Assembly: GCA_964486725.1 (NCBI GenBank)
Contig: CAZAOK010000001.1
Coordinates: forward strand, 62,001 to 126,000
Reading direction: 5' to 3'
Length of the DNA stretch: 64,000 bases
DNA from: M55B154 sp964486725
Lineage (GTDB): Bacteria > Spirochaetota > UBA4802 > UB4802
Shown here piece by piece: positions 14,053 to 23,900 of the stretch. Below the pieces are notes generated by a model. It was not told where the DNA came from and did no database searches. It saw nothing but the letters and a program-made list of their open reading frames with translations. The position numbers and the translations under genes were made by a program. Within the stretch, counting starts at the first letter, position 1; the number at the start of each line of letters is the position of its first letter.

Positions 14053-16968
14053 ATGAAAAAGTATCTGTGTAGTATATTCTTCCTTATAATGATATATATA
14101 CCCTGCAGTGGGTTTGGTGCCTTCATGTTCCATCCGGAACTTGACTGGAAGTCTATTAAAACAGAGCATTTCTGGATCCATTATCACCAGGGGCTTGAAG
14201 AGCACGCACGTCGTCTCGTGCCAGTTGCTGAAGATCTGCACACCCGCCTGGTTCGGGCCACGGGGTGGGAACCTTTCTGGCGAACCGACGTGGTGCTGGT
14301 GGACAATACCGACATGCCCAACGGGTTTACCATTCCGGTTCCCTATAACCGGGTGCAATTATATATTGTTCGTCCTGGGCCTGACAGTTCACTTGGTGAT
14401 TATGATGACTGGGTAAAGCTGGTGTTTACCCACGAGTATAGTCACGTGTTCAACCTGGATGTAATTGACGGCATTCCACAGATGAGCCGCTATACGCTGG
14501 GACGGGTATGTTTTCCCAATATGTTTCTGCCCATGTGGAACCTCGAGGGGTATCCCGTATACCGGGAGTCTATGAAATATCCCTATGGTCGGGTGCACAG
14601 TGCTTACACCCACATGGTGATGCGTACCGAGGTTGATGAGAATTCGCTGAAGTCCATCAACCTGGCCTCCTACTTTCCCAGGGAGTGGCCCTCGGGAATG
14701 GTGCCCTATCTTTACGGGGGGCTTTTCGTGGAGTACCTGCAGCAGACACAGGGCCACAGCAGGTTTGAAGATGTGTTCACCGAGAACGCCGACAACATAC
14801 TTCCATGGCTCATACAGAAAAACGGCCGTGACGTGTACGGCAGATCCTTTTATGCCCTGTGGGACCAGTGGCAGAATGAGGCCGTAAAGCGATATCGCCG
14901 GGAGGCGGCACAGATACGAGAGAAGGGACTCACCGATGCGCGGTTGCTGACCCATAGCGGGTATCACACTTCCATTCCGCGTTTCAGCACCGACGGCAAG
15001 GTGCTTTACTACGTTCGCATGACCGGTTACAACATGCCCGCGTTGATGCGTGTTTCCCTGCGTGATGGTACCACGAAAAAAATTGCCAGGGTACGCATGC
15101 CATCGGGGATGTCGGTGAATGACACCCACGGTATTCTCATGTCCGACCTTGAATATTACCGTACCTTCTCAATCTACAATGATATTTTCAGATATCAGGA
15201 TGGATACAGGCAGCAAACCCGTGGTATGCGGGCCCAATCGGTTGATGCCTTTCCCGATGGAAAAATAGCCTGCATACAGGTAAAGGATGACCGCTACAAC
15301 CTGCTGATTCTTGATGAAAGGTATAACAGTCAGAACGTTCTTATAAATAAAAGCCGGATGCAGCTTTCCGGTGTCAGGGTTTCTCCGGGCGGCAAAAACC
15401 TGGTATTTACGGCAAGGGGGGAGGACGGGTTCGCCCACATTTATCATTATGGTGTTGACAATGGCAAAATTCAAAAGCTTACCTCCGGGCGCTACAGCTG
15501 CATGCATCCAGACTGGTATCCCGGTGGCGGGGCTATTGTATTCGTCTCGGATCGCGACGGTGTATTTAACCTCTATAGTCTTGAACTGAAATCGCGGCAG
15601 CTGAAAAAATTGACAAACATGATGGGAGGGGCCTTCTGGCCTGATATATCACCTGACGGCAGCAGTATTGCTGCAGCCGTGTACGGGAAAGAAGGATTTG
15701 ACATCGGGCTGATAGAGCATCCCGAAGATCCGCCGGTAATCGAAAAAGTACAGGTCACTTACGCCGAAGAACTCTTTGCGGATGCTCCCCCAATTGATGG
15801 AGAAAAGGAAACGGGGAAAGAAGCCGGGGGATATAATCCCCTGTACTCACTTGTAAACCCCGCATGGCTGCCGGTGCTCTATTCAGAGGAGATCTACCCC
15901 GAAGAATATGACAGCTGGTACGGTTTTTACACCATGGGAGCAGATACCCTCTACCGTCATTTTTATTCCGTATATGCTGCCGCCTCGGTTCGCCAGAAGC
16001 GGGCTGATGTATCGCTGCAGTATACCTACGCGGGGCTTTACCCGGATATCACTATTGCCTTCAGCGACAACTCAATTTTTTACGGCACCGATCCCTTTCC
16101 GTGGGAAGATGATCACAGCGTAACGTTGAAACGTGAACTTGAACGTACTATCGAAGGGGGAATATCGATACCATTTATGAAATTTTACAATCAGCACCTG
16201 CTGAGCCTCTCTTACAGCCGCGAGGTGAAATGGACGGATATCTATTACAGCGGCATGGGGGTTTTCGAGTTCGAAGACGTACTTGCAGGTTTTCACGGGG
16301 GATATTCATTCAGCAGCACCTCTATGTACGCTTACTCGGTAAGCCCGGAGGACGGGGTAGAGTTCATGATAATCGGTGACTGGTATACCAACAGGGTCGG
16401 ATCGGACATAAATTACGGCAAGGTACGGGGTGAACTTGCATGGTACCTTTCGGGTATATGGCGCAACAACGTCATCATGCTGCGGGGACGGGGAGGGGCA
16501 TCATTCAACAACCCGGATTACCTTGATCCCTATAATATCGGCCGTTACGAGAAGGGAAATACCGGAGCTGCCCAAACGGGTGAAGACCGTTTCGGTATGA
16601 GGGGGTACGGGGCTGATATGTTTTACGGCAACAGGCTGGCAGTGGGAGCGCTTGAATACCGGTTGCCCCTTTTGCAGAAAGACCTGGGATATGGGACGTT
16701 GCCGGTGATGCTCAGGGATATATGGCTGGTTCCTTTCGTGGAATATGGAAATGTATGGAAAGACCACACCGGTCTTGCGGATTTCAGAACGTCGGTGGGA
16801 GGTGAGCTGCACATGCGCCTCACCATGGGATATGGATATGACATCAGCGGTTTCGCGGGTGTGGCCCACGGTTTCGATGAGTACGGGGAGACGCAGGTCT
16901 ACTTCGGCGTTGCCGGCATGTACGAGGGGGCTGGAGGGAATAATAAACCGTATGGGCTCATGCGATAG
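14053..16968 (+). CDS. Gluzincin-like / TolB-propeller / outer-membrane barrel protein
   Basis: The 971-residue exported protein has three parts. After a signal peptide (residues 1-23) a peptidase MA-like zinc domain shows HEYSH (His127, Glu128, His131) and a downstream third ligand in NLEGYPVY (Glu165). Residues about 300-560 are TolB/WD40-like propeller blades (SPGGKNLVFTARGEDGFAHIY, YPGGGAIVFVSDRDGVFNLY, DISPDGSSIAAA). Residues about 620-971 look like a surface-antigen beta barrel, with alternating aromatic strands and a C-terminal YFGVAGM region. Bacterial homologues with this three-part plan exist, but the substrate is unknown. It follows the envelope cluster after 107 bp of repeat-like sequence. 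A decayed copy of its 3' end lies near 18535. Confidence 0.75.
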   Translation: MKKYLCSIFFLIMIYIPCSGFGAFMFHPELDWKSIKTEHFWIHYHQGLEEHARRLVPVAEDLHTRLVRATGWEPFWRTDVVLVDNTDMPNGFTIPVPYNRVQLYIVRPGPDSSLGDYDDWVKLVFTHEYSHVFNLDVIDGIPQMSRYTLGRVCFPNMFLPMWNLEGYPVYRESMKYPYGRVHSAYTHMVMRTEVDENSLKSINLASYFPREWPSGMVPYLYGGLFVEYLQQTQGHSRFEDVFTENADNILPWLIQKNGRDVYGRSFYALWDQWQNEAVKRYRREAAQIREKGLTDARLLTHSGYHTSIPRFSTDGKVLYYVRMTGYNMPALMRVSLRDGTTKKIARVRMPSGMSVNDTHGILMSDLEYYRTFSIYNDIFRYQDGYRQQTRGMRAQSVDAFPDGKIACIQVKDDRYNLLILDERYNSQNVLINKSRMQLSGVRVSPGGKNLVFTARGEDGFAHIYHYGVDNGKIQKLTSGRYSCMHPDWYPGGGAIVFVSDRDGVFNLYSLELKSRQLKKLTNMMGGAFWPDISPDGSSIAAAVYGKEGFDIGLIEHPEDPPVIEKVQVTYAEELFADAPPIDGEKETGKEAGGYNPLYSLVNPAWLPVLYSEEIYPEEYDSWYGFYTMGADTLYRHFYSVYAAASVRQKRADVSLQYTYAGLYPDITIAFSDNSIFYGTDPFPWEDDHSVTLKRELERTIEGGISIPFMKFYNQHLLSLSYSREVKWTDIYYSGMGVFEFEDVLAGFHGGYSFSSTSMYAYSVSPEDGVEFMIIGDWYTNRVGSDINYGKVRGELAWYLSGIWRNNVIMLRGRGGASFNNPDYLDPYNIGRYEKGNTGAAQTGEDRFGMRGYGADMFYGNRLAVGALEYRLPLLQKDLGYGTLPVMLRDIWLVPFVEYGNVWKDHTGLADFRTSVGGELHMRLTMGYGYDISGFAGVAHGFDEYGETQVYFGVAGMYEGAGGNNKPYGLMR

Positions 16969-17187
16969 TTATTTATGCTAAATACGGCTGCTATTCACAA
17001 ATAACCTGTGTTCATCCAGGTTAATCCGTGGTAACTGAAAATATGATATATATTTTCACAGGTTGTTATAAAAAATAATAATTCAGCAACGACCTGGTTC
17101 ATCGGCCTGAAGAGGAGCGGATTTTTTATATTGCATTTCCCGGTGGAACTGTACATATTGTAGTATGGAAATATGAAAGGAGACGGT
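16969..17187. other. Non-coding gap with a repeat-like stretch
   Basis: The 219-bp gap has no gene. At 17011-17034 it carries TTCATCCAGGTTAATCCGTG, close to the stretch at 1166-1190, followed by an AT-rich inverted repeat (GAAAATAT/ATATTTTC, near 17037-17057). The last 60 bp lead to the CNNM gene with AAAGGAG at 17176-17182. Confidence 0.4.
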
Positions 17188-18513
17188 ATGATAAGTATTT
17201 ACACCGAGATCGCGATAATAGCGGTGCTCATAGTCTTTAACGGGGTGTTTGCCTTGTCGGAAATCGCCGTTGTGACCTCGCGAAAGCTTATCCTCCAGCA
17301 AAAAGCCGAAGAAGGTCTGCGGGGATACAAGATTGCCCATCAGCTTGCGTCCTCTCCGGGCGTCTTTCTGTCCACGATACAGATTGGCATAACACTGGTG
17401 GGAGTTTTAGCGGGCGCGTTTAGCGGGGCCACCATTGCACGGAAAATTGAAGCCGAGCTCAGCGGTATGCCTGTTGTGGGAGAACACGCGGGGTTCCTGG
17501 CCATAATGATGATTGTGGTAACCATTACGCTGCTCTCCGTGATCTTCGGGGAGTTGGTGCCCAAGCGTATTGCTCTTAATAACCCGGAGAAAATATCCGC
17601 CTCGGTGGCGGTTTTCATGCGTGCCATATCGTTCATTTTTTCGCCCATCGTTCGGGGGCTGGATTATGTAACCGAGCTGGTGTTGAAGATGCTGCGGGTT
17701 CCCACGGAAAATGAACAGGTCGTTACCGACGAGGAGGTGCTCCTCATGATCGAACATGGAACAAAAACGGGACATTTTGAAACGACTGAACGGGAGATGA
17801 TTGAAGAGATTTTTGACCTGAGCGATAAAACCGTGCAGCATCTCATGATACCGCGAATGAACATTGTTTGTCTGAATATCAAAAGCACGAAAGCCACACT
17901 GAAGCGAATTATAACCGAACATGCAGACCTGGATTTTTTCCCGGTGTGCCGACATGATATCGATACTATTGTCGGGGTGGTGAATAAAAACGACATACTT
18001 GTGGATTTTGCCAGAGGTGAGACGAAAAGCCTGAAAGCCTATATGCAAAGTCCACTCTATCTTCCCGAAAGGGTGAGTCCGTTGTGGGCACTTGAGCGGT
18101 TCAGAAAGGAAAACGTCTTCGTTGCCTTTGCCGTGGACGAGTTTGGCGGCGTGAGCGGCATGGTGACATTGACCGGCATACTGGACGAGATAATTGGGGC
18201 CGATGATATTGCTGATGATACAGAGAAACTAAAAGACGGCACCATACGTATTAAAGGGATCACCCCAATTGACCGGCTCGATGATATCTTCGGAAAGGAA
18301 TTCATCGGATCTACTGAAAAAAGCCGTCATTCAACGGTTGCCGGTTTAATGCTGGATCTTTTGGGCCACATTCCCGCAGAAGGTGAAAAAGTGGTCTATA
18401 AAGGGTTTACGTTTAAAATCAGAAAGATGGCGGCAAACAGGATCGACAGTATCGAGATAAAGCCATCCCGCACGCGATTGCCCGCCCGTCCAGAGAAGAG
18501 TGGGGACAGGTAA
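17188..18513 (+). CDS. CNNM/HlyC-CorC family membrane transporter (DUF21-CBS)
   Basis: This 441-residue protein has the classic order. A DUF21 transmembrane domain (about residues 1-185) shows NGVFALSEIAVVTSRK, TIQIGITLVGVLAGAFSG and FGELVPKRIAL. A CBS pair (about 205-325) has VQHLMIPRMNIVCL and the EFGGVSGMVTLTGILDEI end. A CorC_HlyC domain (about 345-430) closes it. Family members are linked to Mg2+ or Co2+ transport; the old label hemolysin is misleading. The ATG at 17188 is preferred over 17173 because AAAGGAG lies 5 nt upstream of it. It is probably monocistronic. Confidence 0.9.
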   Translation: MISIYTEIAIIAVLIVFNGVFALSEIAVVTSRKLILQQKAEEGLRGYKIAHQLASSPGVFLSTIQIGITLVGVLAGAFSGATIARKIEAELSGMPVVGEHAGFLAIMMIVVTITLLSVIFGELVPKRIALNNPEKISASVAVFMRAISFIFSPIVRGLDYVTELVLKMLRVPTENEQVVTDEEVLLMIEHGTKTGHFETTEREMIEEIFDLSDKTVQHLMIPRMNIVCLNIKSTKATLKRIITEHADLDFFPVCRHDIDTIVGVVNKNDILVDFARGETKSLKAYMQSPLYLPERVSPLWALERFRKENVFVAFAVDEFGGVSGMVTLTGILDEIIGADDIADDTEKLKDGTIRIKGITPIDRLDDIFGKEFIGSTEKSRHSTVAGLMLDLLGHIPAEGEKVVYKGFTFKIRKMAANRIDSIEIKPSRTRLPARPEKSGDR

Positions 18514-18529
18514 CACGTCATTACGCGGG

Positions 18530-18602
18530 TGCCTGTTTCGCGGGCGTGGCTCATGGTTTTGATGAGTAATAAGAGACTCAGGTGTGCTTCGCCTTCGTGA
18601 AA
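18530..18602 (+). pseudogene. Decayed 3' fragment of a barrel-protein paralogue
   Basis: About 65 bp match the 3' end of the 14053-16968 gene (around 16855-16920). Translation gives FAGVAHGFDE, then two stop codons, then ETQVCF. The intact gene reads FAGVAHGFDEYGETQVYF. Most third-position differences are C/T changes, as expected of old divergence. There is no upstream coding remainder, since the CNNM gene ends at 18513. It looks like the residue of a duplicated copy or of a rearrangement. Confidence 0.65.
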
Positions 18603-18628
18603 ATCTTTTAACCACTAAAAAGAAAGAA

Positions 18629-18784
18629 TTGTAACTACTCAGTTGTCATGATTAAAAGATTTAATTACCGTGAAATGAATAAAAATATGATGGTTCCCCC
18701 CGCCGAAGGCGGGGGGAACCATGTCTAGATCTGTTCATTATATAGAAAATGATCTATATTCTGATAATAGCTGAGTAGTAACAA
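18629..18784. mobile_element. MITE-like element, 156 bp
   Basis: The ends are TTGTAACTACTCAG (18629-18642) and CTGAGTAGTAACAA (18771-18784), inverted copies with one mismatch in 14. They are flanked by AGAA on both sides (18625-18628 and 18785-18788), a possible 4-bp target duplication. The interior has no gene but holds a 15-bp perfect GC hairpin. This is the structure of a miniature inverted-repeat transposable element. No transposase is in the window, so mobility is inferred. Confidence 0.55.
18690..18722. repeat. Perfect 15-bp GC-rich hairpin inside the MITE-like element
   Basis: ATGGTTCCCCCCGCC and GGCGGGGGGAACCAT are perfect inverted copies around GAA. On the minus strand the loop reads C(TTCG)G, an ultra-stable tetraloop. 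The minus strand continues as CATATTTTTATT, so it could terminate minus-strand transcription. Confidence 0.65.
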
Positions 18785-18816
18785 AGAATTAAAAAATTCC
18801 CGGAACAAAATAGTGT

Positions 18817-18845
18817 TTGTCCTGTCCAATAAGCAGGAATATATT
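18817..18845 (+). promoter_or_regulatory. Sigma70-type promoter of the FlgO/VWA gene
   Basis: TTGTCC (18817-18822), a 17-bp spacer and TATATT (18840-18845) precede the gene at 18887 by about 40 bp. The -35 lies 33 bp beyond the end of the MITE-like element. Confidence 0.45.
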
Positions 18846-18886
18846 AAAGGCATTCAAAAACCTTCACACATATACCGGGGGCGGAT

Positions 18887-20707
18887 ATGAAACGGGCGTT
18901 ATTATGTGCAGTGATGTTTCTTGCCGTTTTCAGCTTTATGCAGAACCATAATGGGCATACCCAGTCAAAATATACCATCGCGGTACTGGATTTTAAGGAC
19001 GTTACCGGCGATTCTGCGCTTACCTACCTGAGCGTGGCGGTACCCGAGCTGATCGCCACCAACCTTGCCCAGAGCGGCAAAATGGTGGTGCTTGAGCGTG
19101 AGCGGGTGAAAAAGATACTGGAAGAGAGGGGACTTGCCGCCGCGGGGGTGACCGAGGGGGACGCCAACGAAATAGGGAAACTGCTTGCGGCAAAGCAGCT
19201 TCTCACAGGTTCAGTTGTCAGGGCAGGCGATAATATACGAATAGATGTACGGTTAACTGATGTCAGTACCGGAAAGATCATGTCAGCCGACAAGCAGCGA
19301 AGCCCTGATGTTGACGGTGTCATTGACGCGGTGGATATTATTTCCGGAAGGATGGTGAAATCATTGACCGGAAGTTACGTTGATTTTTCCGGTGACGTGG
19401 AACCTGTCAGGCCCGTAACGGATAGCGGGGTGGTAACGCTGGAGCTGCAGACGCAGAACAGGTATATCAGCAAAAACAACAGTGGAAATTTTTACGTGCG
19501 GACAGGTTTTCTCGCGGGGAAAGCTGAACGTCCTGAAAAAAGACTGCCGCTGAATATATCGGTGGTGCTTGATCGAAGCGGCTCCATGTCGGACAGCGGG
19601 AAACTGGATTACGCCAGGAACGCCCTGAAGTTTCTTGTGCGCAACCTGGAATCCACTGATATGCTGTCCATCGTAACCTATGATGACGTTGTTGACGTGG
19701 CACTTGAGCCGGAAGTTGTGTCAGATAAGAATAAAATATACAAAATTATTGATGCCATAGAGCCGGGAGGTGGAACCAACCTGAGCGGCGGTATGTTGGA
19801 AGGCTGCAACCAGGTAAAGAAAAAATTCAAAAGCGGCCAGGTGAACAGGGTCTTGCTTATATCCGACGGGCTGGCCAACGTGGGAGTAACTGATCCCCGC
19901 CAGATACAGAAGCTTGCCAGGCAGAGATCCGCTGAGGGAATTACCATATCAACATTCGGCGTTGGGCAATACTTCAACGAGAAGTTGATGACCGGTATCG
20001 CCGAATATGGCAGCGCTTTTTATTACTATATTGACAGGGCGGATAAGATTCCCGAAATATTTTCCAATGAACTGGAGGGGCTTTTAACAGTGGTGGCACA
20101 GAATTGCAGCATTGAGATACGCCCAGAACATGGTACACGGGTTGAAGAGGTATACGGTTACGCGGCAAGTGATGCAGCTGATGGAGTTGTTATTAAAATG
20201 GGAGATATGATCTCAGAAGAAAAAAAACTAGCCCTGCTTGCGCTTGTACCTTCCAGGCAGTCAATCAGCAGGGGTGTACTTGCGACGGTGGTATATACCT
20301 ATGATGAAACGGTAAAGGGTGAAGGCAGGATAAGCTCAAGTAAAAAGGTGACAGTTACACCTACATCTGACAATAAACTGGTGACCCTGAATATCAATCC
20401 ACTGGTAATGAAGGACGTCAAGATGTTCGTCTCCTCTTCAATGATGGAAGAAACAATGGACCTGGTTGATAAGGGCCGGGTTGACGACGCAAAGGCGAAA
20501 ATCCGGGAAAACCTGGACGTGGTTCGTGATGGACTTTCACGGTATACCTCACGTGAGATGAAGCAACAGGTGATGAATATTGTAGAATACCAGTCACGGC
20601 TGGAAAAGGCTTCAGAGGAACATGAACTGAACGCGGCCTCGGAGTCTTACCAGATGATGCAGAAGGATTCACGAAGTAAGCAGTATAACCTGCGTAAGAG
20701 GAAATAA
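18887..20707 (+). CDS. Exported CsgG/FlgO-like and von Willebrand factor A protein
   Basis: This 606-residue protein has a signal peptide (about residues 1-25). A CsgG/FlgO/TolB-N-like domain (28-165) follows with IAVLDFKDVTGDSALTYLS, VVLERERVKKILEE and LLTGSVVRAGDNIRIDVRL. A VWA domain (about 222-410) follows with a complete MIDAS site: D229-x-S231-x-S233, T297 and D327. The MIDAS binds Mg2+ and mediates protein-protein adhesion. The remaining 200 residues are a beta segment and a helical tail (DLVDKGRVDDAKAKIRE). Ligand and role are unknown; a surface or periplasmic adhesive scaffold is the simplest inference. A terminator hairpin follows at 20798. Confidence 0.8.
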   Translation: MKRALLCAVMFLAVFSFMQNHNGHTQSKYTIAVLDFKDVTGDSALTYLSVAVPELIATNLAQSGKMVVLERERVKKILEERGLAAAGVTEGDANEIGKLLAAKQLLTGSVVRAGDNIRIDVRLTDVSTGKIMSADKQRSPDVDGVIDAVDIISGRMVKSLTGSYVDFSGDVEPVRPVTDSGVVTLELQTQNRYISKNNSGNFYVRTGFLAGKAERPEKRLPLNISVVLDRSGSMSDSGKLDYARNALKFLVRNLESTDMLSIVTYDDVVDVALEPEVVSDKNKIYKIIDAIEPGGGTNLSGGMLEGCNQVKKKFKSGQVNRVLLISDGLANVGVTDPRQIQKLARQRSAEGITISTFGVGQYFNEKLMTGIAEYGSAFYYYIDRADKIPEIFSNELEGLLTVVAQNCSIEIRPEHGTRVEEVYGYAASDAADGVVIKMGDMISEEKKLALLALVPSRQSISRGVLATVVYTYDETVKGEGRISSSKKVTVTPTSDNKLVTLNINPLVMKDVKMFVSSSMMEETMDLVDKGRVDDAKAKIRENLDVVRDGLSRYTSREMKQQVMNIVEYQSRLEKASEEHELNAASESYQMMQKDSRSKQYNLRKRK

Positions 20708-20797
20708 AAAGGGCAGGGACAAAAAAAAGAAAAAAATGACGAATTAATCTTGACCGAGTAGAGGTCAGCCATTATGTTATCCCAATAAAGACTGAGC

Positions 20798-20828
20798 AGA
20801 CGGTATGAAAATTACCGTCTTATTTTCC
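20798..20828 (+). terminator. Intrinsic terminator upstream of the giant lipoprotein gene
   Basis: AGACGGTA (20798-20805) and TACCGTCT (20813-20820) form an 8-bp stem with a 7-nt loop, followed by TATTTTCC. A weak promoter-like pair TTGACC (20750-20755) and TATGTT (20773-20778), spacer 17, lies just before it, so the hairpin could also act on a short leader transcript. Confidence 0.5.
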
Positions 20829-20905
20829 AAGGGTTTAAAGTCTGGCTGGACGGTATTATATTATGGCCAGGTGGCTCTATACTTTAATCATCAGGGGAGC
20901 TCTGT

Positions 20906-23900
20906 ATGATACGTGTGAAGGAACTACGTGTAATTATTCTTGCCTGTATATTGTTTTTTGCTGGTTGTTCAAATGATAATGAGTATGCATTCCAGCAAAA
21001 TGATCCCGATCCCTCGGTGCGGCTCTTTGAGGTGCTGGATGAAACCCCTGCGTTGAAATCATTGTTCACCGGTCTTGATCAGCATGAATTTAATGTGAAA
21101 CTTTCCCGCCTGATGAATGAAGACCCTCGACTCTTTGCAGAATTAATGCGCCGAATGGCGGAAATGTTTTACGGATACAATGCCCCTTTCCCGCAGGCTG
21201 TATCTGACATGTCTGACAGTTTCAGCGTGTTCCATGATGTGTACTGTGTTCAGCCGGATGCACTTGATCGCACAGTGGAAATGGTGAAAAACATACTGAG
21301 TGTTGATTCAAATGTAATGATGGAGGGTGCTGATTCCATAAATGACATCCTGATAGCCCTGAGAAACCTCGAACAGGATGAACATGGTGTATTCTACAGT
21401 CCCCACCCGTGGAATCTTTTTGGTGTGAACCAGGAACTGGCTGATATCGGCTACGATGGTGTGGATAACCTCATAGAGAACATCGGTGTGGTACATGACA
21501 TGTATAATGGGGCCGCGAACCTGAGCGAACCCGATGTTCTTCTCAGGGAATTTGTTGATTCCCTGCTTCAGGGTGATGTTGACATAGAAACCAGGGTTGC
21601 TGATATGATTGACAGCCTTAAAAACACTGATGACGTGTCGCTAACCGAACGCGAGGTGGCTGACTGGATGGTGGCTAATCCAATGAAGTCATCGATTACT
21701 CAATACATGATGTCTGACCTGTACCCCATGCTCAAAGATCCTGATCTTGTGAACGTGAATGGTGAATCCAACGTTATTATTCGGGGTAAACAGCTTCTTG
21801 ATGAAGAAGCCAGGATTCTGTCAGCCACCCCCAACAGTCTTTCAGGCGGAATAGCGGGAAACAACATCCTGATGACGAAATGGCTTATGCAGGGGATCTA
21901 TAATGACATGCGGAAATATGACAATCTTGAACAGGTGGAAATATTCGATGTTGAGAATAATGACATGCTCAAATGGGCAGACACCATGGTTCACAATTTT
22001 AATGCCGGTTTAAAGCTTTCCGGCAGCAGCGATGGTATTTCCAAGAACAGGGTAAAAGATATATTATGGGACGGGTGGATCTTCGATCCTTATGGTAATG
22101 GCAGCCGAACCTTCAACTTTAAAGGTGTACTCTTCATCAATAATAATGATCCTGCTGTACCTGATCAGGCTGATGGGTATGTGGCAAAGATGGCCAAAAC
22201 ACGGAGCCTTGACAGTACTCAGAAAACTTTCAGGTTGCAGATCAATGATATACTAAACGGTGACAATGACGGTGATTTTTTTGATGATAATAATGATGTT
22301 TTCAAGCTAATCAATTATTCCTATACAGGTGAAAGTCAGATAGAATCCATCATGACGAACCTTCAGCTGTATCTTCTCTCGTATTATTATTCTCCCGTTT
22401 ACCGGAAATGGGCATGGACTCCTGAAGATGGAGATGAATTTTTTGGGGACAACCGGAGAAATATTAAAGACCTGTATGGAGGACTGTCTTCATCCCTCAG
22501 AAATCTGGTAGTGCTGGATAAAAATGGTATGAGCCCTGCCGAGGGAGGGCGTAATATGACCCTGGCTGCGGAACTTGTGTACGTGCTTGCCGCGGGATAC
22601 GGGATAACCGACCCTGTTAACGCTCCAGGGGAACTGAGCCTTGAAAACTGCCTGCGTTCAATGGGATCCCCCCTGGCAACAAGTGACTCGATTAGTGTTG
22701 ATACGGGGCTTTTTACCATACACATGAACGTTCTGGGCAACAACAGGATATATAGAAAGCCATCTAACCAGGCGGGCTATGTGTCATTCACCACCCAGAG
22801 TGCAATGCCGGCAATGGAGATTTTACAGCCAGGGATGTTTCGATACAGAACTGGTGGCAGGGGCAGTGAAAATGTTGGAGGGTGGCAGGGAAAATTTTCA
22901 CCTTCACAGGGGGATATCAGGGGTATTGTGAACGATAATGGACATATCGTTACCAGTAACTGGACCCTTACCGAGATTGCCCTTTCTTGCTGGGAGGGCT
23001 ATGGTCCATTTACCTTCAAGGGACGTGCTCCCAACGGTTCAGATTGCAAATACAGAAACCACTGGACCTCAGACTGGTATTACATAAGTGGAAGATATAA
23101 GGGTAACAAGGGCCCGGGGTTTGCCCGACATGGTTTTACAGAAGGGCGGTATAGAATATATGAATCCATCATGCAGCCTGAACCAGGGCAGGCCGGGTTT
23201 GTGAATTCCGGTTATTATGATTCAACGGGAAACCCCATGCCCAGGTATGGATACATGCGGGAAAACGCTGAAGACGGGAGTTACGTGGATGTAGAAACCT
23301 CCGTAGATAACAGGCTGCTTCTGGACTGTAAAAGCAGGGAAGAGGCTATCCGCAAAAATTTCCAATGGCTGATGAACCAGAAAAAGTATCAATTTTTGAT
23401 ACCTATTCAGAGTGATTACAATATGCTGTGGGGTAGTGTGAAAATAGAGATTTACGCTTTCACCACAATAAACGCAAACGGGATAGTGGGTGTCACAAAA
23501 GCCAGGCGATATAATTCAAATCTCCAGAATAATGCCCGGTGGGGTGAAAGCGGAATACAGAGCAATTATTATCAGCATTACGAGGGAGAGAGCAACTATT
23601 TTGTAAATACCATAAACGAAGGGAAAAATACATGCAGGTTTTCCGGTGTTTCATTTGATGACTCAGATTACATGATGGCCCTCGATTATAAATACTATAT
23701 AGACGGCTGGTTGAGCGGTATCGCCAAGGCAATGGTGGATATGACTGATGAAATATGGGGCTGTCTTGGTGATAATCCAGTATTACCTCCCTCGGTTGGT
23801 GAAAATTTTAATGCGGTCGCAAGCCTGGGTGATGTAGTGTATGACGCGAAAGATATAATGTATAATACAGGTGACGCGAATATGCATGATGTTGGTAAGT

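Noticed and set aside
14389..15129. 246-codon antisense frame inside the barrel gene
   Set aside because: No recognisable domain and entirely embedded in a well-supported gene.
18690..18722. GC hairpin as a CRISPR repeat or simple terminator
   Set aside because: Only one copy exists, and on the plus strand no T-tract follows. It lies inside the MITE-like element.
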